This document shows, piece after piece, positions 41,429-52,774 of a stretch of DNA of 64,000 nucleotides (position 1 is the stretch's first letter; every line of letters starts with the position of its first letter). Below the pieces are notes generated by a model, which ran no database searches, was not told the origin of the DNA, and saw only the letters and a program-made list of their open reading frames with translations. Source of the stretch: Cronobacter universalis NCTC 9529 (GTDB lineage Bacteria; Pseudomonadota; Gammaproteobacteria; Enterobacterales; Enterobacteriaceae); NCBI RefSeq assembly GCF_001277175.1, contig NZ_CP012257.1, positions 4,154,001-4,218,000 on the forward strand. The letters run 5' to 3'. The position numbers and the translations under genes were made by a program.

Positions 41429-42292
41429 ATGATCCGCAGTATGACCGCCTACGCCCGGCGAGAAATTAAGGGTGACTGGGGCAGCGCCACCTGGGAGCTG
41501 CGTTCAGTAAACCAGCGCTACCTGGAAACCTATTTCCGTCTGCCGGAGCAGTTCCGCAGCCTTGAACCCGTGGTGCGCGAGCGCATCCGTACCCGTCTGA
41601 CACGCGGCAAAATCGAGTGTAGCCTGCGTTTTGAGCCCGATGCCAGCGCGCAGGGCGAGCTGATCCTCAACGAAAAACTGGCAAAGCAGCTGGTTTCCGC
41701 CGCTAACTGGGTAAAAATGCAAAGCGACGAGGGCGAAATCAACCCGGTCGATATTCTGCGCTGGCCGGGCGTAATGGCCGCTCAGGAGCAGGATCTTGAT
41801 GCCATCGCTGCAGATATTCTGGCGGCACTTGACGGCGCGCTTGACGATTTCATCGTGGCGCGCGAAACCGAGGGCCAGGCGCTGAAAGCGCTTATCGAAC
41901 AACGCCTCGAAGGCGTCAGCGCCGAAGTCGCTAAAGTACGCGCGCATATGCCGGAAATTCTTCAGTGGCAGCGTGAGCGCCTGGTGTCAAAGCTCGAAGA
42001 TGCGCAGGTGCAGCTTGAGAATAACCGCCTCGAGCAAGAACTGGTGATGATGGCGCAGCGTATTGATGTCGCTGAGGAGCTCGACCGCCTGGAAGCGCAC
42101 GTTAAAGAAACCTATAACATCCTGAAGAAAAAAGAGGCGGTAGGCCGTCGTCTGGACTTCATGATGCAGGAATTTAACCGCGAATCGAACACGCTGGCGT
42201 CTAAGTCAATTAACGCCGATGTGACCAATTCCGCTATTGAGCTCAAAGTGTTAATTGAGCAGATGCGCGAGCAGATCCAGAATATCGAATAA
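41429..42292 (+). CDS. yicC: YicC family endoribonuclease
   Basis: YicC is a conserved enteric protein reported to be an endoribonuclease that cuts certain sRNAs. It is 287 residues. The N-terminus MIRSMTAYARREIKGDWGSATWELRSVNQRY is typical, the middle is helical, and the C-terminal DUF1732-type end has EAVGRRLDFMMQEFNRESNTLASKS. It is divergent from rph and monocistronic, ending at a terminator. Confidence 0.95.
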   Translation: MIRSMTAYARREIKGDWGSATWELRSVNQRYLETYFRLPEQFRSLEPVVRERIRTRLTRGKIECSLRFEPDASAQGELILNEKLAKQLVSAANWVKMQSDEGEINPVDILRWPGVMAAQEQDLDAIAADILAALDGALDDFIVARETEGQALKALIEQRLEGVSAEVAKVRAHMPEILQWQRERLVSKLEDAQVQLENNRLEQELVMMAQRIDVAEELDRLEAHVKETYNILKKKEAVGRRLDFMMQEFNRESNTLASKSINADVTNSAIELKVLIEQMREQIQNIE

Positions 42293-42298
42293 GTTTTT

Positions 42299-42322
42299 AA
42301 AAGGCCCGTCAGGGCCTTTTTT
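42299..42322 (+). terminator. Terminator after yicC
   Basis: AAGGCCC (42301-42307), loop GTCA, GGGCCTT (42312-42318), then T residues to 42322. Confidence 0.92.
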
Positions 42323-42463
42323 CATGAAAGCCAGCCCGCACGTATCATGCATGCCCTGTTTTTTTGCCCTAAAAAAAATAATCCGAACCCTCTCGCCTTA
42401 GAAAATCTCAATCGTTGCATCATGCATGAATCGTTACCCTTTGCGACCTGTTTGGGGGGAACG

Positions 42464-43081
42464 ATGTTACTGCATGTACTTTATTTAATTGGCATTACCG
42501 CAGAGGCGATGACCGGCGCTCTGGCGGCCGGCCGTCGCCGCATGGATACTTTCGGCGTCATTATTATCGCGACGGCAACCGCGCTTGGCGGCGGCTCCGT
42601 CCGGGACATCTTGCTGGGCCATTACCCGCTGGGCTGGGTCAAGCACCCGGAGTATGTGGTGATCGTTGCCGCTGCTGCGGTGATCACGACATTTGTCGCC
42701 CCGGTGATGCCTCATTTGCGGCGTCTTTTCCTGGTGCTCGACGCGCTGGGGCTTGTCGTTTTCTCCATTATCGGCGCGCAAATCGCGCTGGATATGGGAG
42801 AAGGTCCTATCATCGCCTCGATAGCCGCTGTAGTAACGGGCGTCTTTGGCGGCGTATTACGAGACATGTTCTGTAAACGCATCCCGCTCGTCTTTCAAAA
42901 AGAGCTTTATGCAGGCATCTCTTTCGCCGCCGCGATGCTGTATATCGCTCTGGAGCACTACGTTTCAAGCCACGATGTTGTGGTGATAGCAACCCTGCTG
43001 TTCGGCTTTACGGCGCGGCTGCTGGCGCTGCGCTTTCGGCTCGGGCTGCCGGTTTTTCATTACCGCGCCGGAACGCACTGA
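42464..43081 (+). CDS. yicG: UPF0126 inner-membrane protein YicG
   Basis: This 205-residue inner-membrane protein has seven likely helices and two copies of the UPF0126 / TRIC-like fold (repeats around [11 protein letters not shown] and [14 protein letters not shown]). In E. coli it is implicated in glycine handling, but the transport role is not certain. I chose ATG 42464, preceded by GGGGGGA, giving the E. coli length; the frame is open 39 codons upstream without family match. It is convergent with ligB. Confidence 0.93.
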   Translation: MLLHVLYLIGITAEAMTGALAAGRRRMDTFGVIIIATATALGGGSVRDILLGHYPLGWVKHPEYVVIVAAAAVITTFVAPVMPHLRRLFLVLDALGLVVFSIIGAQIALDMGEGPIIASIAAVVTGVFGGVLRDMFCKRIPLVFQKELYAGISFAAAMLYIALEHYVSSHDVVVIATLLFGFTARLLALRFRLGLPVFHYRAGTH

Positions 43082-43110
43082 CGCGCTATACGTATCGTTA
43101 CGCCCACTGG

Positions 43111-44799
<1,689 letters not shown>

Positions 44800-44999
44800 T
44801 CACCCCCTTCGCTTTCCTGGCGAGACGGTAATACATGACGCCGCCTGGCGGCGAGGCCGGTTATTGCGTTTTACGAGTGGTTTTCCAGGCTTTTTCGCTG
44901 ATTGCATAAACGAGACAATTTTTCTGGATAATGCCTCGCAAAATTGCGCAAAGCGACGCGAACCCTGCGACAAAGACTGCGCCAGCGTAGCGCGACGTG

Positions 45000-45005
45000 T
45001 ATAAT
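45000..45005 (+). promoter_or_regulatory. Probable -10 box of the gmk-rpoZ-spoT promoter
   Basis: A perfect TATAAT lies 49 bases before the gmk start codon. No good -35 sits at the normal spacing, so the promoter is inferred mainly from the -10 and position. Confidence 0.4.
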
Positions 45006-45047
45006 AAGGCGGTATACGCACCTCTTTTCGCATACCAACAGACGTAA

Positions 45048-45677
<630 letters not shown>

Positions 45678-45731
45678 GCGTAGTTTCAGTATCATGCCCA
45701 GTCATTTCTTCACCTGTGGAGCTTTTTAAAT

Positions 45732-46007
45732 ATGGCACGCGTAACTGTTCAGGACGCTGTAGAGAAAATTGGTAACCGTTTTGACCTGGTGCTGGTCGCC
45801 GCGCGTCGCGCTCGTCAGATGCAGGTGGGCGGCAAAGATCCGCTGGTACCGGAAGAAAACGATAAAACCACCGTTATCGCGCTGCGTGAAATCGAAGAAG
45901 GTCTGATCAACAACCAGATCCTCGATGTACGTGAGCGCCAGGAGCAGCAGGAGCAGGAAGCCGCAGAACTGCAGGCCGTTACCGCTATCGCTGAAGGCCG
46001 TCGTTAA
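45732..46007 (+). CDS. rpoZ: RNA polymerase omega subunit
   Basis: Omega helps fold the beta' subunit and forms part of a ppGpp site on RNA polymerase. The 91-residue protein starts [21 protein letters not shown], with the conserved RRARQMQ and ALREIEEG stretches and an acidic, glutamine-rich tail. It lies 54 bases after gmk and 19 bases before spoT, so ppGpp synthesis and its target subunit are cotranscribed. Confidence 0.98.
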
Positions 46008-46026
46008 TCACTAGTGCGGGTAGCCC

Positions 46027-48147
46027 TTGTATCTGTTTGAAAGCCTGAATCAACTGATTCAACAATACCTGCCTGCGGACCAGATTAAGCGTCTGCAGCA
46101 GGCTTATCTCGTTGCACGTGATGCTCACGAGGGACAGACACGTTCAAGTGGCGAACCCTACATCACTCATCCAGTAGCCGTGGCCTGTATCCTGGCCGAA
46201 ATGAAGCTCGACTATGAAACCCTCATGGCTGCGCTACTGCATGATGTGATTGAAGATACGCCAGCCACCTACCAGGATATGGAACAGCTGTTCGGTAAAA
46301 GCGTCGCCGAACTGGTGGAAGGGGTATCGAAGCTTGATAAGCTGAAATTCCGCGATAAGAAAGAGGCGCAGGCCGAAAACTTTCGCAAAATGATCATGGC
46401 GATGGTGCAGGACATCCGCGTCATCCTGATCAAACTCGCTGACCGCACCCATAATATGCGCACGCTGGGCTCTCTGCGCCCGGACAAACGTCGCCGCATC
46501 GCCCGTGAAACCCTTGAAATCTATAGCCCACTGGCTCACCGCCTCGGTATTCATCATCTGAAAACCGAACTGGAAGAACTGGGGTTCGAGGCGCTTTACC
46601 CGAACCGCTACCGCGTCATTAAAGAGGTCGTTAAGGCCGCGCGCGGCAACCGTAAGGAGATGATTCAGAAGATCCTTTCTGAAATCGAAGGGCGCTTGCA
46701 GGAGGCGGGCATTCCCTGTCGCGTCAGTGGCCGCGAAAAACATCTTTACTCTATCTATTGCAAAATGGTGCTCAAAGAGCAGCGTTTTCACTCGATCATG
46801 GATATCTACGCGTTTCGCGTGATCGTAAAAGATGTCGACACCTGCTACCGCGTGCTTGGTCAGATGCACAGCCTTTACAAGCCGCGTCCCGGCCGCATGA
46901 AAGATTACATCGCGATCCCGAAGGCGAACGGCTATCAGTCGCTCCATACCTCAATGATTGGCCCGCATGGCGTACCGGTCGAAGTGCAGATTCGCACGGA
47001 AGATATGGACCAGATGGCAGAAATGGGCGTCGCGGCGCACTGGGCCTACAAAGAGCACGGCGAGAGCAGCACGACCGCGCAGATCCGCGCCCAGCGCTGG
47101 ATGCAAAGCCTGCTGGAACTCCAGCAGAGCGCGGGCAGTTCCTTTGAATTTATTGAGAGCGTTAAATCCGATCTCTTCCCGGATGAGATTTACGTTTTCA
47201 CGCCGGAAGGGCGCATCGTCGAGTTGCCTGCAGGCGCGACGCCGGTCGATTTCGCCTATGCGGTGCATACGGATATCGGCCACGCCTGCGTTGGCGCACG
47301 CGTTGACCGTCAGCCCTATCCGCTGTCCCAGTCGCTTGCCAGCGGCCAGACCGTCGAAATTATTACTGCGCCGGGCGCTCGCCCGAACGCCGCCTGGCTC
47401 AATTTTGTCGTCAGCTCCAAAGCGCGCGCCAAAATTCGTCAGATGCTGAAAAACCTGAAGCGTGATGACTCTGTGAGCCTTGGCCGCCGACTTCTGAATC
47501 ATGCGCTGGGCGGCAGCCGTAAACTGGCAGAAATCCCGCCGGAGCATATCCAGCGTGAGCTTGAGCGTATGAAGCTCGCCACGCTTGACGATCTGCTGGC
47601 GGAAATCGGCCTTGGCAACGCCATGAGCGTGGTGGTCGCGAAAAACCTGTTGCAAGGCGAAGCCGCTGCAAGCAGTCAGCCGAGCGTGCCGGCGTCCGGT
47701 CACAGCCATCTGCCTATCAAAGGCGCGGATGGCGTGTTGATTACCTTCGCTAAATGCTGTCGTCCTATTCCGGGCGATCCGATCGTGGCGCACGTCAGCC
47801 CTGGCAAAGGCCTCGTTATCCATCATGAATCCTGCCGGAACATCCGCGGCTATCAGAAAGAGCCGGAGAAGTTTATGGCGGTCGAGTGGGATAAAGAGAC
47901 CGAGCAGGAGTTTATCACCGAGATCAAGGTGGATATGTTTAACCACCAGGGCGCGCTGGCGAACCTGACGGCGGCGATTAACACTGCCGGTTCAAATATT
48001 CAGAGCCTGAATACCGAAGAGAAAGATGGCCGCGTGTACAGCGCCTTCATTCGCCTTACGGCGCGCGATCGCGTACATCTGGCGAATATCATGCGTAAAA
48101 TCCGCGTGATGCCGGACGTGATTAAAGTCACCCGTAACAGAAACTAA
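46027..48147 (+). CDS. spoT: Bifunctional (p)ppGpp synthase/hydrolase
   Basis: SpoT makes and, mainly, degrades (p)ppGpp under starvation and other stresses. It is 706 residues and starts with TTG at 46027 (MYLFESLNQLIQQYL), as in E. coli. The HD hydrolase domain shows HPVAVACILAEM and HDVIEDT (about 45-80), the synthetase domain has DIYAFRVIVKD and DYIAIPKANGYQSLHTS (about 260-310), then a TGS domain (about 390-450) and a C-terminal ACT domain. A serine/proline-rich linker near residue 550 is slightly longer than I recall for E. coli. Confidence 0.97.
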   Translation: MYLFESLNQLIQQYLPADQIKRLQQAYLVARDAHEGQTRSSGEPYITHPVAVACILAEMKLDYETLMAALLHDVIEDTPATYQDMEQLFGKSVAELVEGVSKLDKLKFRDKKEAQAENFRKMIMAMVQDIRVILIKLADRTHNMRTLGSLRPDKRRRIARETLEIYSPLAHRLGIHHLKTELEELGFEALYPNRYRVIKEVVKAARGNRKEMIQKILSEIEGRLQEAGIPCRVSGREKHLYSIYCKMVLKEQRFHSIMDIYAFRVIVKDVDTCYRVLGQMHSLYKPRPGRMKDYIAIPKANGYQSLHTSMIGPHGVPVEVQIRTEDMDQMAEMGVAAHWAYKEHGESSTTAQIRAQRWMQSLLELQQSAGSSFEFIESVKSDLFPDEIYVFTPEGRIVELPAGATPVDFAYAVHTDIGHACVGARVDRQPYPLSQSLASGQTVEIITAPGARPNAAWLNFVVSSKARAKIRQMLKNLKRDDSVSLGRRLLNHALGGSRKLAEIPPEHIQRELERMKLATLDDLLAEIGLGNAMSVVVAKNLLQGEAAASSQPSVPASGHSHLPIKGADGVLITFAKCCRPIPGDPIVAHVSPGKGLVIHHESCRNIRGYQKEPEKFMAVEWDKETEQEFITEIKVDMFNHQGALANLTAAINTAGSNIQSLNTEEKDGRVYSAFIRLTARDRVHLANIMRKIRVMPDVIKVTRNRN

Positions 48148-48151
48148 CCGT

Positions 48152-48841
48152 ATGAATTCTCAGCGTTACGCGCGTATCTGCGAGATGCTGGCCCGGCGTC
48201 AGCCCGATCTCACAGTCTGCATGGAGCAGGTGCATAAGCCGCATAATGTTTCGGCTATCATCCGCACCGCAGACGCGGTGGGCGTGCATGAAGTTCACGC
48301 CGTCTGGCCCGGAAACCGCATGCGTACCATGGCTTCTTCCGCCGCAGGCAGCAACAGCTGGGTGGAAGTGAAAACGCATCGCAACATCGGCGATGCGGTG
48401 GGCCATTTGAAAGCGCGCGGCATGCAAATCCTCGCGACTCATCTTTCTGACAAGGCCGTCGATTTTCGTGAAATCGACTATACGCGCCCGACCTGCATCC
48501 TGATGGGCCAGGAAAAAACCGGGATTACCGAAGAGGCGTTACGCCTGGCAGACCAGGACATCATCATTCCGATGATCGGCATGGTGCAGTCCCTTAACGT
48601 TTCCGTCGCCTCCGCGCTTATCCTTTACGAAGCGCAACGCCAGCGGCAGAACGCGGGCATGTACCAGCGCGCCAACAGCACCCTGCCTGAAGAAGAACAG
48701 CAGCGCCTGCTGTTTGAAGGCGGCTACCCGGTGCTGGCGAAAGTGGCGAAGCGTAAAGGCCTGCCCTACCCTCGCGTGAATGAGCATGGCGAAATCGACG
48801 CGCCGCAGGCCTGGTGGGCCACTATGCAGGCTGCGGAGTAA
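48152..48841 (+). CDS. trmH: tRNA (guanosine-18-2'-O)-methyltransferase
   Basis: TrmH (SpoU) methylates the 2'-OH of G18 in the D-loop of tRNA. It is a 229-residue SPOUT enzyme with KPHNVSAIIRTADAVGV (motif 1), ILMGQEKTGI (motif 2) and IPMIGMVQSLNVSVASALILYE (motif 3, trefoil knot). It lies four bases after spoT and three before recG. Confidence 0.97.
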   Translation: MNSQRYARICEMLARRQPDLTVCMEQVHKPHNVSAIIRTADAVGVHEVHAVWPGNRMRTMASSAAGSNSWVEVKTHRNIGDAVGHLKARGMQILATHLSDKAVDFREIDYTRPTCILMGQEKTGITEEALRLADQDIIIPMIGMVQSLNVSVASALILYEAQRQRQNAGMYQRANSTLPEEEQQRLLFEGGYPVLAKVAKRKGLPYPRVNEHGEIDAPQAWWATMQAAE

Positions 48842-48844
48842 ACG

Positions 48845-50926
48845 ATGCGCGGCCGTTTGCTGGATGCCGTACCGCTAAGCTCACTGACCGGCGTGGGCGC
48901 CAGCCAGAGCGCGAAGCTCGCAAAAATCGGCCTGCATACTATCCAGGATCTGCTGCTGCATTTTCCCCTGCGCTACGAAGACCGCACCCATCTTTATCCC
49001 ATTAACGACCTTCTGCCCGGCGTTTACGCCACGGTGGAAGGCGAAGTCCTGAACTGCAATATCACGTTTGGCGGCCGCCGCATGATGACCTGCCAGATAA
49101 GCGATGGCACCGGCATCCTGACGATGCGCTTTTTTAATTTCAATGCCGCGATGAAAAACAGCCTGGCGACGGGCCGCCGTGTGCTGGCGTATGGCGAAGC
49201 GAAACGCGGTAAATACGGCGCGGAAATGATCCACCCTGAGTACCGTATTCAGGGCGATGTCAGCACGCCGGAAATGCAGGAAACCCTGACGCCCGTTTAT
49301 CCGACCACCGAAGGCGTGCGTCAGGCGACGCTGCGTAAGCTGACCGATCAGGCGCTGGAACTGCTGGAAACCTGCGCCATTACCGAGCTGTTGCCGCTGG
49401 AGCTGTCTCAGGGGTTGATGAGCCTTCCGGAAGCGTTGCGTACACTGCATCGCCCGCCGCCGGATATGAAGCTCGAAGATTTAGAGAGCGGTCAGCACCC
49501 TGCGCAGCGTCGTTTAATTCTGGAAGAATTGCTGGCCCATAACCTCAGTATGCTGGCGCTACGCGCCGGCGCTCAGCGTTATCACGCGCTGTCTCTGGCT
49601 GCCCGTGATGAGCTAAAACAGCAGCTGCTCGCCTCGCTGCCTTTCAAACCCACCGGCGCGCAGGCGCGCGTGGTGGCGGAAATCGAGCGCGACATGGCGC
49701 TGGATATTCCGATGATGCGGCTGGTGCAGGGCGATGTCGGCTCCGGCAAAACGCTGGTGGCAGCGCTTGCCGCGCTGCGCGCTATCGCCAACGGCAAACA
49801 GGTCGCGCTGATGGCGCCCACGGAGCTGCTGGCCGAACAACACGCCAACAATTTCCGCAACTGGTTCGCCCCGCTCGGCATTGAAGTGGGCTGGCTGGCG
49901 GGCAAGCAAAAAGGAAAAGCGCGCCAGGCGCAGCAGGAGGTCATCGCCAGCGGCCAGGTCTCGATGATCGTCGGCACGCATGCGATTTTCCAGGAGCAGG
50001 TACAGTTTAATGGCCTGGCGCTGGTCATCATTGATGAACAGCACCGGTTTGGCGTGCATCAGCGTCTGGCGCTCTGGGAAAAGGGTCAGCAGCAAGGCTT
50101 TCATCCGCATCAGTTGATCATGACCGCCACGCCTATCCCCCGCACGCTGGCAATGACAGCGTATGCTGATCTGGATACGTCCGTTATCGACGAGCTCCCG
50201 CCTGGGCGTACGCCCGTCACCACCGTCGCCATTCCCGATACGCGTCGTAACGATATTATCGAACGCGTACGCAGCGCCTGTCTTGAAGAGGGCCGTCAGG
50301 CGTACTGGGTGTGTACGCTGATTGAAGAGTCGGAACTGCTGGAAGCGCAGGCGGCGGAAGCGACCTGGGAAGAGCTGAAAATCACGCTGCCTGAACTCAA
50401 CGTCGGGCTGGTACATGGGCGCATGAAACCCGCCGAAAAGCAGGCTGTGATGCAGGCGTTTAAGCAGGGCGAAATGCACCTTCTGGTCGCGACCACCGTT
50501 ATCGAAGTGGGTGTGGATGTTCCTAACGCCAGCTTAATGATTATCGAAAACCCGGAGCGGCTGGGCCTTGCGCAGCTTCATCAGCTGCGCGGACGCGTCG
50601 GGCGCGGCGCCGTTGCTTCCCATTGCGTGCTGCTCTACAAATCTCCGCTCTCGAAAACAGCGCAGATTCGCCTGCAGGTCCTGCGCGACAGCAACGACGG
50701 CTTTGTCATTGCCCAGAAAGATCTCGAAATTCGCGGGCCGGGAGAATTACTCGGCACCCGTCAGACGGGGAACGCCGAATTTAAGGTGGCGGATCTGCTG
50801 CGCGATCAGTCACTCATTCCCGAAGTGCAACGTATTGCACGCCACATTCATGAGCGTTATCCCGAGCAGGCAGCGGCATTAATTGAGCGCTGGATGCCGG
50901 AAACCGAACGTTATTCCAATGCGTAA
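48845..50926 (+). CDS. recG: ATP-dependent DNA helicase RecG
   Basis: RecG is a double-stranded DNA translocase that reverses stalled forks and processes Holliday junctions and R-loops. It is 693 residues. The N-terminal wedge domain with an OB fold (about 1-250) is followed by RecA-like domains. Walker A is VQGDVGSGKTLVAALAALR, the DEQH box is IIDEQHRFGVHQ, motif III is MTATPIPRTL, and motif VI is QLRGRVGRG. It is the last gene of the gmk operon and borders the fimbrial island. Confidence 0.98.
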   Translation: MRGRLLDAVPLSSLTGVGASQSAKLAKIGLHTIQDLLLHFPLRYEDRTHLYPINDLLPGVYATVEGEVLNCNITFGGRRMMTCQISDGTGILTMRFFNFNAAMKNSLATGRRVLAYGEAKRGKYGAEMIHPEYRIQGDVSTPEMQETLTPVYPTTEGVRQATLRKLTDQALELLETCAITELLPLELSQGLMSLPEALRTLHRPPPDMKLEDLESGQHPAQRRLILEELLAHNLSMLALRAGAQRYHALSLAARDELKQQLLASLPFKPTGAQARVVAEIERDMALDIPMMRLVQGDVGSGKTLVAALAALRAIANGKQVALMAPTELLAEQHANNFRNWFAPLGIEVGWLAGKQKGKARQAQQEVIASGQVSMIVGTHAIFQEQVQFNGLALVIIDEQHRFGVHQRLALWEKGQQQGFHPHQLIMTATPIPRTLAMTAYADLDTSVIDELPPGRTPVTTVAIPDTRRNDIIERVRSACLEEGRQAYWVCTLIEESELLEAQAAEATWEELKITLPELNVGLVHGRMKPAEKQAVMQAFKQGEMHLLVATTVIEVGVDVPNASLMIIENPERLGLAQLHQLRGRVGRGAVASHCVLLYKSPLSKTAQIRLQVLRDSNDGFVIAQKDLEIRGPGELLGTRQTGNAEFKVADLLRDQSLIPEVQRIARHIHERYPEQAAALIERWMPETERYSNA

Positions 50927-51338
50927 CGCCACGGTTTATCTCTCTTTTCTATGAAGACCGGACTTTTTAATCGCGTCCTTCCTCTTCCCGCCTCGCATGT
51001 TTTGACTCTGATATGTATATATGGCGCCACAAAAATTCACACAATGAATAACATTCTTTAACCCGCCCCTTTCACTATTTTTTATAAACGCCTGCTTATA
51101 AAAAATATCAACGTTATCTTGTACATTCATAATGCAATGACTACGGCAATTAAATCCTTCTAAAAAAGAAAAGGAATTTATATTTAAATAAAGTCTTCTG
51201 ATACACACATTGATGATGATAAAAGTAGCTGTAATATTCATGAAGAAAATAATGCATAAGCATTTTCTTTATTAATATTGAGGAGCACAATTAATCAAGA
51301 AAGATCCACCCTACACCTCCAATAATTTAAACCCAGGG

Positions 51339-51356
51339 TATTTTCATTTACCCTAA
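51339..51356 (+). promoter_or_regulatory. Upstream motif shared with other pilin leaders, copy 1
   Basis: TATTTTCATTTACCCTAA, 76 bases before the first pilin start. Similar strings precede three later pilin genes (56264-56279, 57107-57120, 61068-61083). Function unknown; it could be a promoter or regulator element copied with the genes. Confidence 0.35.
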
Positions 51357-51390
51357 AGTACGTATGGATCTGTACATAAGTTTTATTGTG

Positions 51391-51412
51391 GGAGTCACTT
51401 TAAAGTGCCTCC
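51391..51412. promoter_or_regulatory. 22-base palindrome just before the first pilin
   Basis: GGAGTCACTTT (51391-51401) and AAAGTGCCTCC (51402-51412) are reverse complements except for one mismatch. The palindrome ends about 20 bases before the start codon and before the AAGGA ribosome site. It could be an operator for a dimeric regulator or an RNA hairpin in the leader. Confidence 0.5.
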
Positions 51413-51431
51413 TGAAAAAGGATTGTTTATC

Positions 51432-51971
51432 ATGAAAAAAATCACATCAGCCCTGGCGCTGAGCACTCTTTTACTCGCTGGTTTTGCACAAGCAGAAACC
51501 AATGATGTCGCAGCTACAGTTGCGATTTCAGGCACCGTTCAAACAGCAACGCCTGGCTGTACTGTCGAATTTGTCGAACCGACGGTAGATATTGGTAGTC
51601 GTACTATTAGTTCTTTGCCATTCCAGGGACACAATGTCAATAAAGCACAGATCAGAGAAGTTACTGCCAAGTTGGTGGGTAATTGCACTGATGAAGGACA
51701 GCTGGTCGCTAATGTTTCCTTTACCGGGCCAGTCGCCAATGCAGAGGGCGATGCTCTGATGAATATGGCCACGGGTTCTGGCGCCGCTACAGGGCTAGGC
51801 GTAGGTATTTACAGCCTTGCTGGTAATGTCATTATCCCTGACGGTAGATTAATACCAGGAACCGGCACCGATAAAACAATCTTCTACGTTGGTATGGTCA
51901 AACTGAACGGTGCAACGCCGACCGCAGGTAAAGTGCAGTCTTCTTTAACCATGCAGGTTGAGTCTCTGTAA
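51432..51971 (+). CDS. FimA-type fimbrial subunit, first and most divergent (pilin 1)
   Basis: This is a 179-residue pilin of the FimA/PapA superfamily and the probable major shaft subunit, because it stands alone ahead of the chaperone and has a hairpin after it. It has a signal peptide (MKKITSALALSTLLLAGFAQA), a donor strand starting ETNDVAATVAISGTV, C43 and C85 forming the fold disulfide, the family stretch NAEGDALMNMA...GLGVGIY, and glycine 14 residues from the end. It ends QVESL, without a penultimate aromatic residue. I chose ATG 51432, nine bases after AAGGA; GTG 51405 is unlikely because it would hide the signal peptide. Confidence 0.9.
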   Translation: MKKITSALALSTLLLAGFAQAETNDVAATVAISGTVQTATPGCTVEFVEPTVDIGSRTISSLPFQGHNVNKAQIREVTAKLVGNCTDEGQLVANVSFTGPVANAEGDALMNMATGSGAATGLGVGIYSLAGNVIIPDGRLIPGTGTDKTIFYVGMVKLNGATPTAGKVQSSLTMQVESL

Positions 51972-51989
51972 TCATTTTAAAAGTAATAA

Positions 51990-52019
51990 AACCCGTTGAT
52001 ATGTATTTATCATCGGGTT
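51990..52019 (+). terminator. Hairpin between pilin 1 and the chaperone gene
   Basis: AACCCGTTGAT (51990-52000) and ATCATCGGGTT (52009-52019) pair over 11 positions with one mismatch; the loop is eight bases and no U-run follows. In other fimbrial operons a stem-loop here partly ends transcription or protects the pilin mRNA so pilin exceeds the assembly proteins. Confidence 0.6.
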
Positions 52020-52053
52020 ATTCCTCACTACAGGTAATATTAGGTTTTATCAA

Positions 52054-52761
52054 ATGAAAAAACTACTCCTGACAACAATCCTTGCCGCAAGTTGCTGGTC
52101 AGGAATATGTAATGCTGCGTTGACATTAAGCGCTGATCGCCTGGTGTATAATGAAAAAGACGGTGATGCCTCGATAACGATCCACAGTAATGAAGATCGC
52201 GCCTATTTAGTCCAGTCCTGGCTGGATGCTGGCGACAGCACGGTAAAAAAAGACTTACCGTTTGTTGTGACGCCACCGCTTTTTCGTCTCGCGCCTAAAA
52301 GCGATAACGTGATTCGTATTGTTTATCTGGGTAATGGTTTGCCAGCTGACCGCGAAAGCCTTTTCTGGCTTGATGTAAAAGGCGTACCGGGCCTGAACGA
52401 TGAAGAGTCGAAAGTCGAAAACCGCATGGTGCTGGCCATTAATAACCGTATTAAGTTTTTCTACCGCCCTGCTGGCCTGAAAGGCGATCCGGGCGAAGGC
52501 GTTAAAAATGCCCGCTGGAGCCGTTCCGGCAATAAGCTGACCGTAGATAACGCATCCCCTTATTACCTGGTATTAAGCAAAATTAATGCAGATAAAGAGG
52601 CTATCAAGGTTTCGGTTGTAGATAACAACACCGTTATTCCGCCATTTGGGAAAAAATCATACACGCTGAAACATACGCCAGCGAACGGTTCCAGCGTTGA
52701 GTGGGCCGGTATTAACGATTTTGGCGTGGCCTCTCAGACTTATTCTCAGCAGCTTGAATAA
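52054..52761 (+). CDS. Periplasmic fimbrial chaperone (PapD/FimC family)
   Basis: This periplasmic chaperone of 235 residues completes the fold of each pilin by donating its G1 strand and hands it to the usher. It has a signal peptide to about residue 21 (SWSGICNA), the conserved LSADRLVYNEKDGDASI with the arginine that grips the pilin carboxyl end, and NRIKFFYRP with the partner lysine (about 130-140). The F1-G1 loop is of the short type found with FimA-like pilins. It is the only chaperone gene in the island and so should serve all ten pilins and the tip. It is 13 bases before the usher. Confidence 0.93.
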   Translation: MKKLLLTTILAASCWSGICNAALTLSADRLVYNEKDGDASITIHSNEDRAYLVQSWLDAGDSTVKKDLPFVVTPPLFRLAPKSDNVIRIVYLGNGLPADRESLFWLDVKGVPGLNDEESKVENRMVLAINNRIKFFYRPAGLKGDPGEGVKNARWSRSGNKLTVDNASPYYLVLSKINADKEAIKVSVVDNNTVIPPFGKKSYTLKHTPANGSSVEWAGINDFGVASQTYSQQLE

Positions 52762-52774
52762 CTGAAAGGGCGCT

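Larger units (their letters stand above)
50927..51431. other. AT-rich intergenic region ahead of the fimbrial island
   Basis: No gene is supported here. A 101-codon minus-strand frame (50936-51241) has odd composition and no ribosome site, so I leave it out. The region contains a possible weak promoter (TTGATG 51210-51215, 16-base spacer, TAATAT 51232-51237), an inverted repeat AGGGTA/TACCCT (51335-51340 / 51349-51354), and the palindrome at 51391-51412. It probably carries the fimbrial promoter and its regulator sites. The base composition drops sharply from recG. Confidence 0.6.

Noticed and set aside
42347..42463. Longer yicG protein from ATG 42347
   Set aside because: The extra 39 residues overlap the yicC terminator region, do not resemble the family, and the ATG at 42464 has a strong ribosome site.
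50936..51241. 101-codon minus-strand frame between recG and the fimbrial genes
   Set aside because: AT-rich, no ribosome site, odd composition and no recognisable motif; more likely non-coding.
51301..51431. An invertible promoter like fimS in front of pilin 1
   Set aside because: I found a single palindrome and short inverted repeats, but no pair of matching inverted repeats some 300 bases apart and no recombinase gene nearby.
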